A stretch of 64,000 bases of DNA, taken from Yersinia frederiksenii ATCC 33641 (GTDB lineage Bacteria; Pseudomonadota; Gammaproteobacteria; Enterobacterales; Enterobacteriaceae). Position numbers and translations under genes: made by a program. Positions 1 through 13,110 of the stretch are shown here, piece after piece. The notes under the pieces were generated by a model. That model made no database searches and was not told the origin of the DNA. It saw nothing but the letters and a program-made list of their open reading frames with translations. The stretch lies in contig NZ_KN150731.1 in the NCBI RefSeq assembly GCF_000754805.1, positions 2,591,886-2,655,885 of the forward strand, in the 5' to 3' direction. Positions within the stretch are counted from its first letter, which is position 1. Each line of letters starts with the position of its first letter.

Positions 1-423
1 GGGTTCATCACCCTCCAGACTTTGTGGATAGAGGCCCCTTGCAATAACAACATTCATTTTGCTGGAGAAATAGGACGGTGCCATTGTCAGCTTCCTGAGA
101 TAATCAAAACGCTCAGCACCAAAGCCAACTTCTTCCATCAATTCACGATTTGCTGCTTCTAACACGCCCTCACCAGGGTCAATCAGCCCTTTAGGAAAAC
201 CCAGCTCATACTCTTCGATGCCGACAGCATATTCACGGATGAGTAATAAATCATTGCCGATAATCGGCACAATCATGACGGCTTCACGATTCGATGGCCG
301 CATGCGCTCATAAACTCGTTGCACGCCATTGCTGAACTCCAAATCCACCGCCTCGACAGTAAATAAGCGGGAGTGGGCAACCGTTTCTATTTTAAGTATT
401 TTAGGTTTTTGCAGGTGTTTCAT
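1..423 (-). CDS. nudE: ADP compounds hydrolase NudE (3' end cut by window edge)
   Basis: Nudix hydrolase that cleaves ADP-ribose, AppA-type dinucleotides and NADH. Translating the minus strand from the ATG at 423 gives 141 codons beginning MKHLQKPKILKIETVAHSRL, and the frame is still open at base 1. A complete Nudix box, GX5EX7REUXEEXGU, is readable at about residues 79-101, with the catalytic REL..EE. The E. coli protein is about 186 residues, so roughly 45 C-terminal residues lie outside the window. It is transcribed divergently from igaA, as in E. coli. The family call rests on the Nudix box; NudE rather than another Nudix enzyme rests on overall sequence and synteny. Confidence 0.93.
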   Translation of the reverse strand, partial: MKHLQKPKILKIETVAHSRLFTVEAVDLEFSNGVQRVYERMRPSNREAVMIVPIIGNDLLLIREYAVGIEEYELGFPKGLIDPGEGVLEAANRELMEEVGFGAERFDYLRKLTMAPSYFSSKMNVVIARGLYPQSLEGDEP

Positions 424-929
424 GATAGCCCCAAATTAAAAACTCACCACCTATCGGACGCACATCAGGATAATCAGGCTCATATTACGGTTACTTAATA
501 AGCCACATTTTACCTGTGTGTATTAACCCGAAACTTTATACTGGAATTTATTAGAACTTGATCACATTGTGCGTTAATGAGAACCTTTATCGCAATGTCA
601 GTTAGATATAATTTACCTGTTTTTAACATGGCGGCGAGTTTAGTCAAGATTCAACCGGTTAATTTTCACCCCATCCCAGCTCAATACACGTTAAAAGTTG
701 TGTTTGAAAATAGGATTATGCTGATATTACCGATGTTTTAGCCTTGCTATCCTTATCAGTCTACGGGCAGTTTAAGAGCACTTGTATTAGGTTACGTGAT
801 GAATAATAGCGAGTGACTTGCTAGTTCACCTGATAACTCTGCTATATGCCTCTGTACTGTATTTATGCATAATATGATGCATTCTTTCATAGAGTTGACG
901 TGAGTCAGGGGCGCTCGGATGGGGATGGG
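424..929. other. intergenic region between divergent nudE and igaA
   Basis: About 500 bp without a convincing gene. It must hold the divergent promoters of nudE and igaA. The sequence is AT-rich with several possible -10 boxes. I could not single out a regulator site, a small RNA or a repeat in it. Confidence 0.5.
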
Positions 930-3074
930 ATGAGCACAATAGTCTTAATATTGGCCTTACTGTTGACCAGTCTGATCGCAGTAGGCTTGTGGTGGTTCCG
1001 GTTCCGCCGCACTGCCCCCGTCACTGCAACGCTGCTGTTTGCGAAACCCACTCACCGCAAATTAACCCCAGAAGAACGGGTTAATATTGAGAACTACCTG
1101 CTAAGCCAGCAAGATAAGCTTGGGTTCAAACCTCAGTCTAATTTTGATACCCGCACACTGACGGACAACTCGGCTACACCAGCAAAGCTCATTCTCACGC
1201 CACAAAGTGACAATGTTTACTCGGTGACTCGTGCCATTACCCGCTACGGCGTAGCCAGTGATGAACCCAATAAATGGCGCTATTATCTGGACTCCATTGA
1301 AGTCCACCTCCCGGCGTCATGGGAACAATATATTACTCAGGATAATGATGTTGAACTTATCCAAACCCAGACACTTCCGTTAGTTATCTCCCTCAACGGG
1401 CATACGCTGAAGAATCACCAGTCTGAGAATATCTACCAGCCTATTTTGCCCTCTGTCACGCAAAATGCGTCGATTCGCAAAGCGGATAGCGAACATATCG
1501 AGCTGCTTAATATCCGAAAAGAAACACCGGAAGAGTATGCTCTGCATGGCCCTAATGGTTTAAAAGAAGCGGCTGCAATCTGTTTGGCGCTGTTATTACT
1601 CTTTTTCGCCCTGACCGGCCCAACAGTCACTCTACCTTGGCTCATCATTGTGGCAGCCACGTTAACAGGTTGGGCTTGCTGGAATATGTTCCGCCCACTG
1701 TCTGAAAAAGATTTACGCGAAGTCCACTGTTTGAGTGGTACGCCAAAGCGCTGGGGGCTATTCGGGGAGTCGAATCAAAGTCAGATGAACAATATCTCAC
1801 TCGGGATTGTCGATCTGATTTACCCTGCTCATTGGGGGCCCTATTTTACTCATGACCTGGGCAAAAAGACCAATATTGATATCTACCTCAATCGTCAGGT
1901 TGTCCGTCAAGGGCCTTTCTTGTCTCTGCATGATGAAATGAAACATTTCCCATTGCAACGCTGGGGCAAAAACCTGACGCTTATTGCAGGCTCGCTGCTA
2001 GTGATGGCGCTATTGCTGATTTATGTACCACTTGGCCTACCACTGAAACTGAGCGTTGCCTGGTTACAAGGTGCGCAGAGTCAGCAGGTCACCAGTGTTA
2101 CTGCGCTGGAAAAAATGCCATTACGTATTGGGGATATGCTGAAAGCACAAGGCACCGGTATGTGCTACGTCCCGCCGAATAGCCAAAATCCAAACAGTTT
2201 TGCTTTTACGCCTTTTGATTGCTCCGGTATTTATTGGAATAACGCAGCCCCGCTGCCGCAACCAGAGTCAGAAACCATCGAAAAGGCCGCAGCGCTGATT
2301 GCCACTGTCAATCAACAGTTACACCCGCAAGGTACAGATACCAGCGTCAACCCACAACTGGCGACAGCCATTGAGAAATCTGGGATGATTCTGTTGGATA
2401 ATTTTGCTGATATCGTCCTGAAAACACAGCAACTATGTGGCGGAGATAGTGACTGTGTCCGGCTAAAGAATGCACTGGTTAATTTGGGAAATGCCAAGAG
2501 TTGGTCCGGGTTGGTCAAACGGGCACAATCTGGCACATTAAAAGGCATGAATGTGCTGTTACGCCCAGTCAGTGCCGATACTTTGGAAAATCTGGTTAAA
2601 ACTGCAACCTCTTCATTTGTTTACCGTGAAACACATTTGGCAACAGAAGCATTGAACAGCCCTCCACCAGGCGGTTTTTTGATAACCAGCGACGAGGGTA
2701 AGCAACTTGTCAGCCACCCAGTGCCTGCGGTTCCACTGTTTGATTACAGTGCTCTGGAGCAGTGGCGAGAATTACAGCGGCTCTCTGGCTTGCTGCTCAA
2801 TACGCCATTTAAGGCCGAGGGCATCATTACCAATATCACCACCGATGCTAACGGCACACGCCACATCGCGCTACACAGCGAACCTGATATCGTCACTCTT
2901 GGTCGTTATCTGGGTACCAGCCTATTGCTGTTGGTGCTGATTGTCTGTTTAGTGGTGAACACCACTTTGTTAGTTCAGCGCATACTGAAAAATCGTAGCC
3001 GTATGGATAATATTCAACGCTATTATGATAATTGTTTTAACCAACCCCTCCCCCCTGCGCCTTTCTTGCGTTAG
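930..3074 (+). CDS. igaA: intracellular growth attenuator IgaA (Rcs phosphorelay inhibitor)
   Basis: Large inner-membrane protein that restrains the Rcs phosphorelay by contacting RcsD; orthologues are YrfF in E. coli and UmoB in Proteus. The ATG at 930 (MSTIVLILALL) is preferred to the GTG at 900. It matches the family N-terminus (E. coli starts MSTIV), starts directly with a membrane segment and has a G-rich Shine-Dalgarno-like stretch before it. The product is 714 residues. Hydrophobic segments lie at about 2-22, a pair at about 212-255, one at about 345-370 and one near 655-680, with a large periplasmic domain holding four or five Cys before the last. It is a single gene downstream of divergent nudE and is followed by yrfG in the conserved order. 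Confidence 0.95.
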   Translation: MSTIVLILALLLTSLIAVGLWWFRFRRTAPVTATLLFAKPTHRKLTPEERVNIENYLLSQQDKLGFKPQSNFDTRTLTDNSATPAKLILTPQSDNVYSVTRAITRYGVASDEPNKWRYYLDSIEVHLPASWEQYITQDNDVELIQTQTLPLVISLNGHTLKNHQSENIYQPILPSVTQNASIRKADSEHIELLNIRKETPEEYALHGPNGLKEAAAICLALLLLFFALTGPTVTLPWLIIVAATLTGWACWNMFRPLSEKDLREVHCLSGTPKRWGLFGESNQSQMNNISLGIVDLIYPAHWGPYFTHDLGKKTNIDIYLNRQVVRQGPFLSLHDEMKHFPLQRWGKNLTLIAGSLLVMALLLIYVPLGLPLKLSVAWLQGAQSQQVTSVTALEKMPLRIGDMLKAQGTGMCYVPPNSQNPNSFAFTPFDCSGIYWNNAAPLPQPESETIEKAAALIATVNQQLHPQGTDTSVNPQLATAIEKSGMILLDNFADIVLKTQQLCGGDSDCVRLKNALVNLGNAKSWSGLVKRAQSGTLKGMNVLLRPVSADTLENLVKTATSSFVYRETHLATEALNSPPPGGFLITSDEGKQLVSHPVPAVPLFDYSALEQWRELQRLSGLLLNTPFKAEGIITNITTDANGTRHIALHSEPDIVTLGRYLGTSLLLLVLIVCLVVNTTLLVQRILKNRSRMDNIQRYYDNCFNQPLPPAPFLR

Positions 3075-3236
3075 CACTCTTTCATTTTTTGTCCGTCATG
3101 CGCGATGCCCATGCGCACGGTAATTTTGCTATGCTAGGCTAACGCTATAGATGGGTTCTTATCAGGAAGAGCTGCTGATTTGTCGCTCACATTCTGTGTC
3201 ATCAGCATTATTTAATATTGTGATTGTGGAGTCGCT

Positions 3237-3911
3237 ATGCCCCCTGAATTTAATTGGCAAGAAATTGATACCGTGTTGCTGGATATGGACGGCACTCTGC
3301 TGGATTTAGAGTTCGACAGCCATTTCTGGTTAAAACAAGTGCCGGAAACACTTAGCCAACATCGGGGGATCTCGCTGGATCAGGCACATAAAATTATTCA
3401 TGATGAGTATCTCGCCGTGCAACATACCTTAAATTGGTATTGCTTCGATTATTGGAGTGAGCGGCTGGATTTGGATATTTATGCTATGACCACCCAAGCC
3501 GGTAGCCGGGTTCGCTTGCGTCAGGATACCAAACCCTTTTTGGCCAGTTTGCGCGAACGTGGCCTGCAAACAATTTTGCTCACCAATGCCCACCCACATA
3601 GCCTGGCGGTAAAAATTGAGCACACCGCCCTCGACCAGCACCTTGATTTATTACTTTCCACCCATACATTTGGTTATCCGAAGGAAGATCAACGACTGTG
3701 GCAAGCTGTCACGCAGCATACCGGGCTGAATCCTGCCAGAACCTTATTTGTCGATGACAGTGAGAAGATTCTGGATGCTGCGCGCGCCTTTGGTATCCGC
3801 TACTGTCTGGGAATAGAAAACCCAGATTCCAGCTGTGCTGATAAAGCATTTTGCGGCCACCCTGCAATTAATGACTATCGTAAGCTATTGCCTGCATTAC
3901 AGTTACGATAA
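3237..3911 (+). CDS. yrfG: GMP/IMP nucleotidase YrfG (HAD hydrolase)
   Basis: Cytoplasmic HAD-superfamily phosphatase; the E. coli orthologue dephosphorylates purine nucleotides (GMP, IMP). The 224-residue product has the nucleophile motif DMDGT at residues 16-20, with Asp16 and Asp18. The second motif is LLTNAHPHS near residue 120, and the Mg-binding motif is FVDDSEKILDAA near residue 180. An alpha-helical cap lies between motifs one and two. It sits between igaA and hslR, as in E. coli, and ends 27 bases before the hslR ATG, so it probably shares a transcript with hslR and hslO. Confidence 0.92.
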   Translation: MPPEFNWQEIDTVLLDMDGTLLDLEFDSHFWLKQVPETLSQHRGISLDQAHKIIHDEYLAVQHTLNWYCFDYWSERLDLDIYAMTTQAGSRVRLRQDTKPFLASLRERGLQTILLTNAHPHSLAVKIEHTALDQHLDLLLSTHTFGYPKEDQRLWQAVTQHTGLNPARTLFVDDSEKILDAARAFGIRYCLGIENPDSSCADKAFCGHPAINDYRKLLPALQLR

Positions 3912-3938
3912 GAATGAAGTGATGTGGATAACGTATTT

Positions 3939-4346
3939 ATGAAAGATAAAACAGTCTCTGACGAATCGGTTCGGCTGGATAAATGGCTTTGGGCTGCCCG
4001 GTTTTATAAAACCAGAGCAATAGCACGAGAAATGGTGGATGGCGGCAAAGTCCATTACAACGGGCAGCGCGGTAAACCGAGCAAATTGGTCGAGCTGAAT
4101 GCTGAAATCCGCCTACGCCAAGGTAATGACGAGCGCACCATTCGGGTTTTGGCGTTACACAGTCAGCGTCGAGGAGCCTGTGAAGCACAAGCACTGTATG
4201 AAGAGACCGAAGCCAGCATTGCTAACCGCGAGAAAGTCGCACAGGCACGTAAATTGAATGCCCTGACCATGCCACACCCAGACAGGCGGCCGGACAAAAA
4301 AGAGCGTCGCAACCTGATCAAATTTAAACAAGGCGAGCCTGAATAA
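3939..4346 (+). CDS. hslR: ribosome-associated heat shock protein Hsp15
   Basis: Binds free 50S subunits carrying a nascent chain and helps rescue stalled translation products after heat stress. The 135-residue product carries an N-terminal S4 RNA-binding fold (RLDKWLWAARFYKTR, then GGKVHYNG) and a basic C-terminal tail (PHPDRRPDKKERR). I chose the ATG at 3939 because E. coli HslR starts at the equivalent Met; the GTG at 3924 would add five residues. It lies directly upstream of hslO and is probably co-transcribed with it. In E. coli the pair belongs to the heat-shock regulon; I did not verify a sigma-32 promoter here. Confidence 0.93.
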   Translation: MKDKTVSDESVRLDKWLWAARFYKTRAIAREMVDGGKVHYNGQRGKPSKLVELNAEIRLRQGNDERTIRVLALHSQRRGACEAQALYEETEASIANREKVAQARKLNALTMPHPDRRPDKKERRNLIKFKQGEPE

Positions 4347-4391
4347 ACCCAATATAGCGGGTTTAAACGGCGGCCCAAATGAGAGAAAACT

Positions 4392-5273
4392 ATGTCTAAT
4401 CACGACCAATTACACCGCTATCTGTTTGCTAATCATGCTGTGCGCGGTGAGCTGGTTTCAGTCAATGAAACCTACCAGCAGGTATTAGCCAACCATGACT
4501 ACCCTCCCGCGGTGCAAAAACTGTTGGGTGAAATGTTGGTCGCGACCAGTCTGTTGACCGCCACCCTTAAATTTGACGGTGATATCACTGTGCAATTGCA
4601 GGGCGGTGACGGCCCACTATCACTGGCTGTGATTAACGGCAATAACCAACAAGAAATGCGCGGCGTCGCTCGCTATAAAGGCGAAATCAGCGATGAAAGC
4701 ACGTTAAAAGAAATGGTCGGTAATGGCTATCTGGTGATCACCATTACACCCGCGAAAGGTGAGCGCTATCAGGGTGTTGTCGCACTGGAAGGTGACACCA
4801 TCGCCGCGTGCCTGGAAAACTACTTCATGCAATCTGAGCAGTTGCCTACTCGGCTGTTTATCCGCACCGGCAGTGTGGAAGGTAAAGCGGCGGCGGGCGG
4901 CATGCTGCTGCAAGTTCTGCCAGCACAGGAGCGCAATGAAGATGAGTTTGACCATCTGGCGCAATTGACCACCACCATTAAGGCCGAAGAGCTATTTACT
5001 CTGCCAGCCAATGAAGTGCTGTATCGTTTATACCACCAAGAAGAAGTGACGTTATATGAACCGCAAAATGTCAGCTTCCGTTGCAGCTGTTCTCGTGAGC
5101 GTTGTGCTGATGCATTAATAACGTTATCCGAAGATGACATCAAAGAAATGCTTGAGCAGGACGGTAATATTGATATGCATTGTGAGTATTGCGGCAATCA
5201 CTACCTGTTTGATGCCGTCGATATCGCCACTTTAAAAAGCGGTAATAGTTCTTCTTCAGAGCAAATTCATTAA
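4392..5273 (+). CDS. hslO: redox-regulated chaperone Hsp33
   Basis: Holdase chaperone activated by oxidation plus heat or bleach. The 293-residue product has the family zinc switch at its C-terminus: Cys231 and Cys233 (CSC) and Cys264 and Cys267 (CEYC), which hold Zn when reduced and form disulfides when active. The N-terminal alpha/beta domain covers about residues 1-180. It starts 45 bases after hslR, with GAGAAA before the ATG. Length and all four Cys match E. coli Hsp33, so the protein looks intact. Confidence 0.96.
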   Translation: MSNHDQLHRYLFANHAVRGELVSVNETYQQVLANHDYPPAVQKLLGEMLVATSLLTATLKFDGDITVQLQGGDGPLSLAVINGNNQQEMRGVARYKGEISDESTLKEMVGNGYLVITITPAKGERYQGVVALEGDTIAACLENYFMQSEQLPTRLFIRTGSVEGKAAAGGMLLQVLPAQERNEDEFDHLAQLTTTIKAEELFTLPANEVLYRLYHQEEVTLYEPQNVSFRCSCSRERCADALITLSEDDIKEMLEQDGNIDMHCEYCGNHYLFDAVDIATLKSGNSSSSEQIH

Positions 5274-5472
5274 TTCCTGTAATACTTGGTTGGGTGCTGA
5301 CACGTGCCCAGCCATTCCTTCCCGTGTTTCACTCTTGCTACAATCCGTGTTCTATCTCTCATAACCTAGCGAAAAATAGGTCATATATTGAAATATTTGA
5401 TAGCTATCGCTGTTAATCAGCGATGAGGATTTACAATCGCTGGTAGAAAATTGACGATCCAGGAGTTATGAC

Positions 5473-7092
5473 ATGAGTGTTAAAGGAATTACCCCGCAGG
5501 AGCTCGCCGCCTATGGCATCCATAACGTCAGCGAGATTGTTTACAACCCTAGCTATGATTTACTGTTCCAGGAAGAGACCAAACCCACGCTGGAAGGATA
5601 CGAGCGCGGAACCCTCACCACTACAGGAGCAATAGCGGTCGATACCGGTATCTTTACCGGCCGTTCACCAAAAGATAAATATATTGTCCGTGATGATATC
5701 ACCCGCGATACCGTGTGGTGGGCCGATCAGGGCAAAGGCAAGAATGATAACAAACCGCTGAGTCCAGAGATTTGGAGCCACCTGAAAGGGTTGGTCACCG
5801 AGCAACTGTCAGGCAAACGTCTGTTTGTTGTTGATACGTTCTGCGGCGCTAATGCTGATACTCGTCTACAAGTCCGCTTCGTCACTGAAGTCGCTTGGCA
5901 AGCACATTTCGTTAAAAACATGTTTATCCGCCCATCAGATGAAGAACTGGCCCATTTCGAGCCTGACTTTATCGTCATGAATGGCGCTAAATGCACTAAC
6001 CCGAACTGGAAAGAACAAGGTCTGAATTCAGAGAACTTTGTTGCCTTCAACCTGACAGAACGTATGCAGCTAATTGGCGGCACATGGTATGGCGGCGAAA
6101 TGAAGAAAGGTATGTTCTCCATGATGAACTACCTGCTGCCACTGAAAGGCATTGCGTCTATGCACTGCTCAGCCAACGTCGGTGAAAAAGGCGATGTCGC
6201 CATCTTCTTCGGCTTGTCCGGTACCGGTAAAACCACCTTGTCTACGGATCCGAAACGTAAGTTAATCGGTGATGACGAACACGGCTGGGATGATGACGGT
6301 GTATTTAACTTTGAAGGTGGCTGCTATGCCAAGACCATCAAGTTATCCGAAGAAGCAGAACCCGATATTTATCATGCAATTAAACGCGATGCTCTGCTGG
6401 AAAACGTGGTCGTACTAGCCGACGGAACTGTTGATTTTAACGACGGTTCTAAAACGGAAAACACCCGTGTTTCTTACCCAATTTATCACATCGAAAATAT
6501 CGTTAAGCCGGTCTCTAAAGCGGGCCATGCTACCAAGGTTATTTTCCTAACTGCCGATGCCTTTGGCGTATTGCCGCCAGTATCACGCTTGACGGCAAAT
6601 CAAACCCAGTATCACTTCCTGTCTGGCTTTACTGCCAAACTGGCCGGTACTGAGCGCGGTGTCACCGAGCCAACACCAACTTTCTCTGCCTGTTTTGGCG
6701 CTGCATTCTTGTCGCTGCACCCAACGCAATATGCAGAAGTGTTGGTTAAACGTATGCAAGCTGTCGGCGCACAGGCCTATCTGGTCAACACTGGCTGGAA
6801 TGGCACTGGCAAACGTATTTCTATCAAGGATACCCGTGGCATTATCGACGCCATTTTGAATGGTGAAATTGATAAAGCAGAAACCTTTACCTTACCCATC
6901 TTTGATCTGGCCGTGCCAACGTCATTACCAGGCGTGAACCCAGATATCCTCGACCCACGTGACACTTATGCCGATGTCGCGCAGTGGCAAGAGAAAGCTG
7001 AAGATTTGGCGAAGCGTTTTACCACTAACTTTGATAAATATACCGATACCCCGGCAGGGGCTGCGCTGGTCAGTGCAGGGCCGAAGATCTAA
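5473..7092 (+). CDS. pckA: phosphoenolpyruvate carboxykinase (ATP)
   Basis: Catalyses oxaloacetate + ATP to PEP + CO2 + ADP, the first committed gluconeogenic step from C4 acids. The 539-residue product has the kinase P-loop GLSGTGKT at 247-254, the metal-binding IGDDEHGW following at about 265-272, and the N-terminal [10 protein letters not shown] substrate-binding segment at 61-70. An AGGAG lies about eight bases before the ATG. A strong hairpin terminator follows the stop. It is monocistronic, and its position between hslO and envZ/ompR is the enterobacterial norm. Confidence 0.97.
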   Translation: MSVKGITPQELAAYGIHNVSEIVYNPSYDLLFQEETKPTLEGYERGTLTTTGAIAVDTGIFTGRSPKDKYIVRDDITRDTVWWADQGKGKNDNKPLSPEIWSHLKGLVTEQLSGKRLFVVDTFCGANADTRLQVRFVTEVAWQAHFVKNMFIRPSDEELAHFEPDFIVMNGAKCTNPNWKEQGLNSENFVAFNLTERMQLIGGTWYGGEMKKGMFSMMNYLLPLKGIASMHCSANVGEKGDVAIFFGLSGTGKTTLSTDPKRKLIGDDEHGWDDDGVFNFEGGCYAKTIKLSEEAEPDIYHAIKRDALLENVVVLADGTVDFNDGSKTENTRVSYPIYHIENIVKPVSKAGHATKVIFLTADAFGVLPPVSRLTANQTQYHFLSGFTAKLAGTERGVTEPTPTFSACFGAAFLSLHPTQYAEVLVKRMQAVGAQAYLVNTGWNGTGKRISIKDTRGIIDAILNGEIDKAETFTLPIFDLAVPTSLPGVNPDILDPRDTYADVAQWQEKAEDLAKRFTTNFDKYTDTPAGAALVSAGPKI

Positions 7093-7117
7093 GTTAGATT
7101 GAGGTTGGTTATATTGC

Positions 7118-7147
7118 GAGGGGCACAATTGTGCCCCTTCTGTTTTT
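7118..7147 (+). terminator. rho-independent terminator of pckA
   Basis: Perfect self-complementary stem GGGGCACAATTGTGCCCC at 7120-7137, flanked by an A/T pair and followed by CTGTTTTTT. It starts 27 bases after the pckA stop. Confidence 0.85.
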
Positions 7148-7415
7148 TGGGAAAATTATATTTAGTGTCTATATCACTGGCTGGTTTGGTGATCCCGTTT
7201 GGCGGTTAAAGTATCGGATCAAGTTTCGGTTGATAATCGATTTATTCTCTTTGTTGACCTCGTAGCTTCAACCGAGAAAGAGAGTAAGCCGGCTCGCGAT
7301 ACGTGCACAAGCGCGGTGTGTGCTCCCCTTGACCCCGGTTGATGTTCCCAAAACTCAGCAAAGACTGATACCTAACAACCGAACTAATCACAACTCACTA
7401 ATAACAAATCAAATA
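7148..7415. other. intergenic region between pckA and envZ
   Basis: About 270 bp between the pckA terminator and the envZ stop, with no plausible gene. It holds short dyads (CTCTTT near 7243 with AAAGAG near 7274) and the string TTCGGTTGAT near 7225. That string also begins repeats at 30783 and 56881, but the similarity beyond it is weak. No clear T-tract terminator for ompR-envZ was seen. Confidence 0.35.
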
Positions 7416-9493
<2,078 letters not shown>

Positions 9494-9613
9494 TTTATTA
9501 CTCCCAAAGGCCGTATTGCCCGAATCTGCACATTGTTAGAAAAACTCACTCTAACAGACAGCTATTTATGGTATATATTCTAGTCGAAATTGTTACAAAG
9601 CTTATTCTTGTGC

Positions 9614-10111
9614 CTAATTATCAATACTTTCGTCAAATGGACGGTAACGAATATCTAAAATCCAGTAGGTCGCTTCCCCATTTGGCGTCTGAACTGTCAC
9701 CTCATCATCCACCTGTTTGCCAATTAAGGCACGAGCCACGGGTGAATCGATAGAAATCCATTTTTTTGCCGGATCGAACTCATCTGGGCCGACTAAACGG
9801 AAGATTCGCTGCTCTGCTGCTTCATTTTCTACCCGCACCCAAGCACCAAAATAGACTTTCCCTTCCTGACGCGGATCTGGGTCGACGATTTTCAGCACCT
9901 CAAGACGTTTAGTCAGAAAGCGCACCCGGCGATCAATTTCCCGCAGGCGCTTCTTACCATAGATATATTCAGCATTTTCCGAACGGTCGCCCATTGCTGC
10001 CGCTTCAGAGACAGCTTGAGTCACTACTGGCCGCTCTTCACGCCACAGATAATGCAGCTCATGATCCAGCGCCTGCCAGCCTTCGCGGGTAATGTAGTTA
10101 CTTTTAGCCAT
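9614..10111 (-). CDS. greB: transcription elongation factor GreB
   Basis: Binds the secondary channel of RNA polymerase and stimulates cleavage of backtracked transcripts. The 165-residue product has the N-terminal coiled coil with the tip acidic motif (DRSENAEYIYGKKRL) and the C-terminal FKBP-like domain ending in a PNGEATYWI strand. I used the ATG at 10111 (MAKSNYITREGW), with GGAT about ten bases upstream, rather than the TTG at 10123. It is transcribed divergently from tex and is on the same strand as ompR. The PVARALIGK region fits GreA/GreB; the length and acidic tip favour GreB. Confidence 0.93.
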   Translation of the reverse strand: MAKSNYITREGWQALDHELHYLWREERPVVTQAVSEAAAMGDRSENAEYIYGKKRLREIDRRVRFLTKRLEVLKIVDPDPRQEGKVYFGAWVRVENEAAEQRIFRLVGPDEFDPAKKWISIDSPVARALIGKQVDDEVTVQTPNGEATYWILDIRYRPFDESIDN

Positions 10112-10280
10112 AAAATTATCCAATTATCCCTTTAGGATAGATGCCTCTACTATACCCTATGTTTTTACCGAGAAGTTCAGGTTAGCTCAAGCCCGATGAG
10201 CGCTCTACTGGCAATTTATCCGGGCAATCCGTATAACTATCCTCTGCCATTTTTTCTACTCACTAATTGATATCAGACTT

Positions 10281-12653
10281 ATGAATGAACAACTGAGCCG
10301 CATTATTGCAAGCGAACTACAGGCGCGACCGGAGCAAGTTGCCTCCGCCATACGTCTGCTGGATGAAGGTAATACCGTGCCCTTTATTTCACGGTATCGT
10401 AAGGAAGTTACCGGCGGGTTGGATGATACCCAGCTGCGCCAGTTGGAAAGCCGTTTGGGGTATCTGCGCGAACTGGAAGATCGCCGCCAAACCATTCTTA
10501 AATCAATTGAAGATCAGGGCAAGCTCACCGAGCAGCTGGCCGGTGCTATTAATGGCACCATGAGTAAAACTGAGCTGGAAGATTTATACCTTCCTTACAA
10601 GCCCAAGCGCCGTACCCGTGGGCAGATTGCTATTGAAGCTGGTCTGGAACCCTTGGCTGACAGCCTATGGAATGACCCACAGCAAGACCCAGAACAGGTA
10701 GCCCAAGCCTATATTGATGCTGATAAGGGCGTGGCCGATACCAAAGCGGCACTGGATGGGGCGCGCTATATCTTGATGGAGCGTTTTGCTGAAGACGCTA
10801 CGTTGCTGGCGAAAGTGCGCCAATACTTGTGGAAAAATGCTCATCTGGTAGCAAAAGTGGTGGAAGGCAAAGAGCAGGAAGGCGCTAAATTCCGCGATTA
10901 TTTTGACCACCATGAGCCTATCGCTCAAGTCCCTTCTCACCGCGCCTTAGCCATGTTCCGTGGCCGTAATGAAGGTGTGCTGCAACTGGCACTGAATCCT
11001 GATCCGCAGTTTGACGAACCCCCTCGCGAAAGTCAGGGTGAGCAGATCATTATCAATCATCTGGATTTACGGCTGAATAACGCACCGGCAGACACCTGGC
11101 GTAAAGCGGTGGTCAACTGGACATGGCGTATCAAAGTGCTGCTGCATCTAGAAACCGAGCTAATGAGCACCCTGCGTGAGCGGGCTGAAGACGAAGCCAT
11201 CAATGTGTTCGCCCGTAACATGCAAGATTTGCTGATGGCGGCACCGGCAGGTATGCGTGCGACCATGGGCCTCGATCCTGGCCTACGTACCGGGGTGAAA
11301 GTGGCGGTGGTTGACGCTACCGGTAAACTGGTTGCCTTCGATACCGTCTACCCTCATACCGGGCAGGCGGCCAAAGCCGCAGCCGTAGTGGCCGCCCTGT
11401 GCATCAAGCATCAAGTTGAATTGGTCGCTATCGGTAACGGCACGGCCTCGCGGGAAACCGAGCGTTTCTTTGCCGAGCTGCAACAGCAGTATCCGGCGGT
11501 GACGGCGCAAAAAGTGATTGTCAGTGAAGCTGGGGCGTCGGTTTACTCCGCTTCTGAGCTGGCCGCGCTGGAATTCCCGGATCTGGATGTTTCTATCCGT
11601 GGTGCGGTTTCTATTGCCCGTCGATTGCAAGACCCTCTGGCGGAGCTGGTTAAAATCGATCCAAAATCCATTGGGGTCGGCCAATATCAACATGATGTCA
11701 GCCAAAGCCAATTGGCGAAAAAACTTGATGCCGTGGTAGAAGACTGCGTGAACGCCGTGGGGGTGGATTTAAATACTGCGTCCGTCCCGTTGCTGACTCG
11801 AGTGGCCGGTTTGACCCGCATGATGGCACAGAATATTGTTAACTGGCGTGATGAGAATGGCCGCTTCCATAACCGCGAGCAATTACTGAAAGTCAGCCGT
11901 CTGGGGCCAAAAGCCTTCGAACAGTGTGCCGGCTTCTTACGTATCAATCACGGGGATAACCCACTGGACGCCTCCACGGTGCATCCAGAGGCCTATCCAG
12001 TTGTCGAGCGCATTTTGGCAGCAACCGAGCAAGCTTTGCAGGACTTAATGGGCAATGCCGCAGCCTTGCGCAACCTTAATGCCCGTGACTTCACCACCGA
12101 GCGTTTTGGTGTGCCAACCGTCACTGATATCTTGCGTGAGCTGGAAAAACCAGGCCGTGACCCTCGTCCTGAGTTTAAAACCGCCACCTTTGCCGAAGGC
12201 GTTGAAACATTGAACGATCTGACGCCGGGGATGATCCTCGAAGGCTCGGTCACTAACGTGACTAACTTTGGGGCTTTTGTGGATATTGGCGTCCATCAGG
12301 ATGGTCTGGTGCATATCTCATCACTGGCGGATAAGTTTGTCGATGATCCACACAAAGTGGTGAAAGCCGGTGATATCGTCAAAGTTAAAGTGATGGAGAT
12401 AGATTTACAGCGCAAACGTATTGCGCTGACCATGCGCCTTGATGAACAACCGGGTGAAGGGGGTTCACGCCGGGGTAATGGTGGCGAGAACCGCACCAGT
12501 ACTCATAACGATAATCGTGGGGCCAGCCGCCCGCGGAATAACCCTAACAATGACTCAAATAACCGCCCACCCGCTAAAGGGCGAGCAGACAGCAACTCCA
12601 GTGGAAACAGTGCCATGAGTGATGCGCTAGCTGCGGCGTTTAAAAAACGCTGA
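10281..12653 (+). CDS. tex: Tex/YhgF S1-type RNA-binding protein
   Basis: Conserved nucleic-acid-binding protein linked to transcription-complex stability and toxin gene expression in other bacteria. The 790-residue product has the N-terminal helical Tex region, a YqgF/RuvC-like domain ([20 protein letters not shown], near residue 330), two helix-hairpin-helix segments around 500-560, and an S1 domain at about 650-725 ([21 protein letters not shown]). The tail after about 725 is low-complexity and rich in Arg, Asn and Gly ([20 protein letters not shown]). That tail is a little longer than in E. coli, whose YhgF is 773 residues. Confidence 0.95.
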   Translation: MNEQLSRIIASELQARPEQVASAIRLLDEGNTVPFISRYRKEVTGGLDDTQLRQLESRLGYLRELEDRRQTILKSIEDQGKLTEQLAGAINGTMSKTELEDLYLPYKPKRRTRGQIAIEAGLEPLADSLWNDPQQDPEQVAQAYIDADKGVADTKAALDGARYILMERFAEDATLLAKVRQYLWKNAHLVAKVVEGKEQEGAKFRDYFDHHEPIAQVPSHRALAMFRGRNEGVLQLALNPDPQFDEPPRESQGEQIIINHLDLRLNNAPADTWRKAVVNWTWRIKVLLHLETELMSTLRERAEDEAINVFARNMQDLLMAAPAGMRATMGLDPGLRTGVKVAVVDATGKLVAFDTVYPHTGQAAKAAAVVAALCIKHQVELVAIGNGTASRETERFFAELQQQYPAVTAQKVIVSEAGASVYSASELAALEFPDLDVSIRGAVSIARRLQDPLAELVKIDPKSIGVGQYQHDVSQSQLAKKLDAVVEDCVNAVGVDLNTASVPLLTRVAGLTRMMAQNIVNWRDENGRFHNREQLLKVSRLGPKAFEQCAGFLRINHGDNPLDASTVHPEAYPVVERILAATEQALQDLMGNAAALRNLNARDFTTERFGVPTVTDILRELEKPGRDPRPEFKTATFAEGVETLNDLTPGMILEGSVTNVTNFGAFVDIGVHQDGLVHISSLADKFVDDPHKVVKAGDIVKVKVMEIDLQRKRIALTMRLDEQPGEGGSRRGNGGENRTSTHNDNRGASRPRNNPNNDSNNRPPAKGRADSNSSGNSAMSDALAAAFKKR

Positions 12654-12664
12654 TATCTTAGCCT

Positions 12665-12693
12665 AGGGCCACGAAAAGTGGCCCTTTCTTTAT
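12665..12693 (+). terminator. rho-independent terminator of tex
   Basis: Stem AGGGCCAC/GTGGCCCT at 12665-12685 with a GAAAA loop, followed by TTCTTTATT. It begins 12 bases after the tex stop. Confidence 0.85.
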
Positions 12694-12920
12694 TCAATGA
12701 CCGCTTTTCTCATATTTTTTTCTTCTGTAGAATTGTAAAATTATTTTTTAAATTAATTAGCACGGAATTCTTTTACCCCTGAAGTCTCGGGCGAAATATG
12801 CAATAAGCCTTGCTGATTTAACATTATATTTAACATGATGGCTCGCTAAGTTTGTCATTACTCTTAGTTTATAAATAATTACGATAGCCTGCTGCGAGTT
12901 AATTAACTCTTGAATGTTAT

Positions 12921-12934
12921 TTGATTCAAATCAT
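12921..12934 (+). promoter_or_regulatory. candidate FNR site upstream of feo
   Basis: TTGATTCAAATCAT matches the FNR consensus TTGAT-N4-ATCAA at 9 of 10 defined bases. E. coli feo is activated by FNR under anaerobiosis. Here the site lies about 470 bp before the feoA ATG, with an ERIC copy between, so its link to feo is inferred. Confidence 0.5.
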
Positions 12935-12985
12935 AGTGAAGTGATTATGTTAATTATCGGTATATTGACAATATATACATCGACT

Positions 12986-13110
12986 TATACCCAATAGATT
13001 TCGAGTTTCAGATAGGCTGCAACGCAATAAAACCAAGGAATTTAGATAACTCAATGACTTGGGTAAGGGGTGACAGCCAACACGCCAACAGCTTGAAAGA
13101 TAACCTATAC
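12986..13110 (+). repeat. ERIC-type intergenic repeat (copy 1)
   Basis: An ~125 bp imperfect palindrome with ends that pair as TATACCCAATAGATTTCGAG and the complement of CTTGAAAGATAACCTATA. The centre has the ERIC-like strings TGACTTGGGTAAGG and CAGCCAAC. The open frame that crosses it on the minus strand is a by-product. It lies between a candidate FNR site and the Fur box of feo. Confidence 0.8.

Noticed and set aside
900-929. GTG start adding ten residues to igaA
   Set aside because: The added residues are polar and not homologous; the ATG at 930 fits the family and begins the membrane segment.
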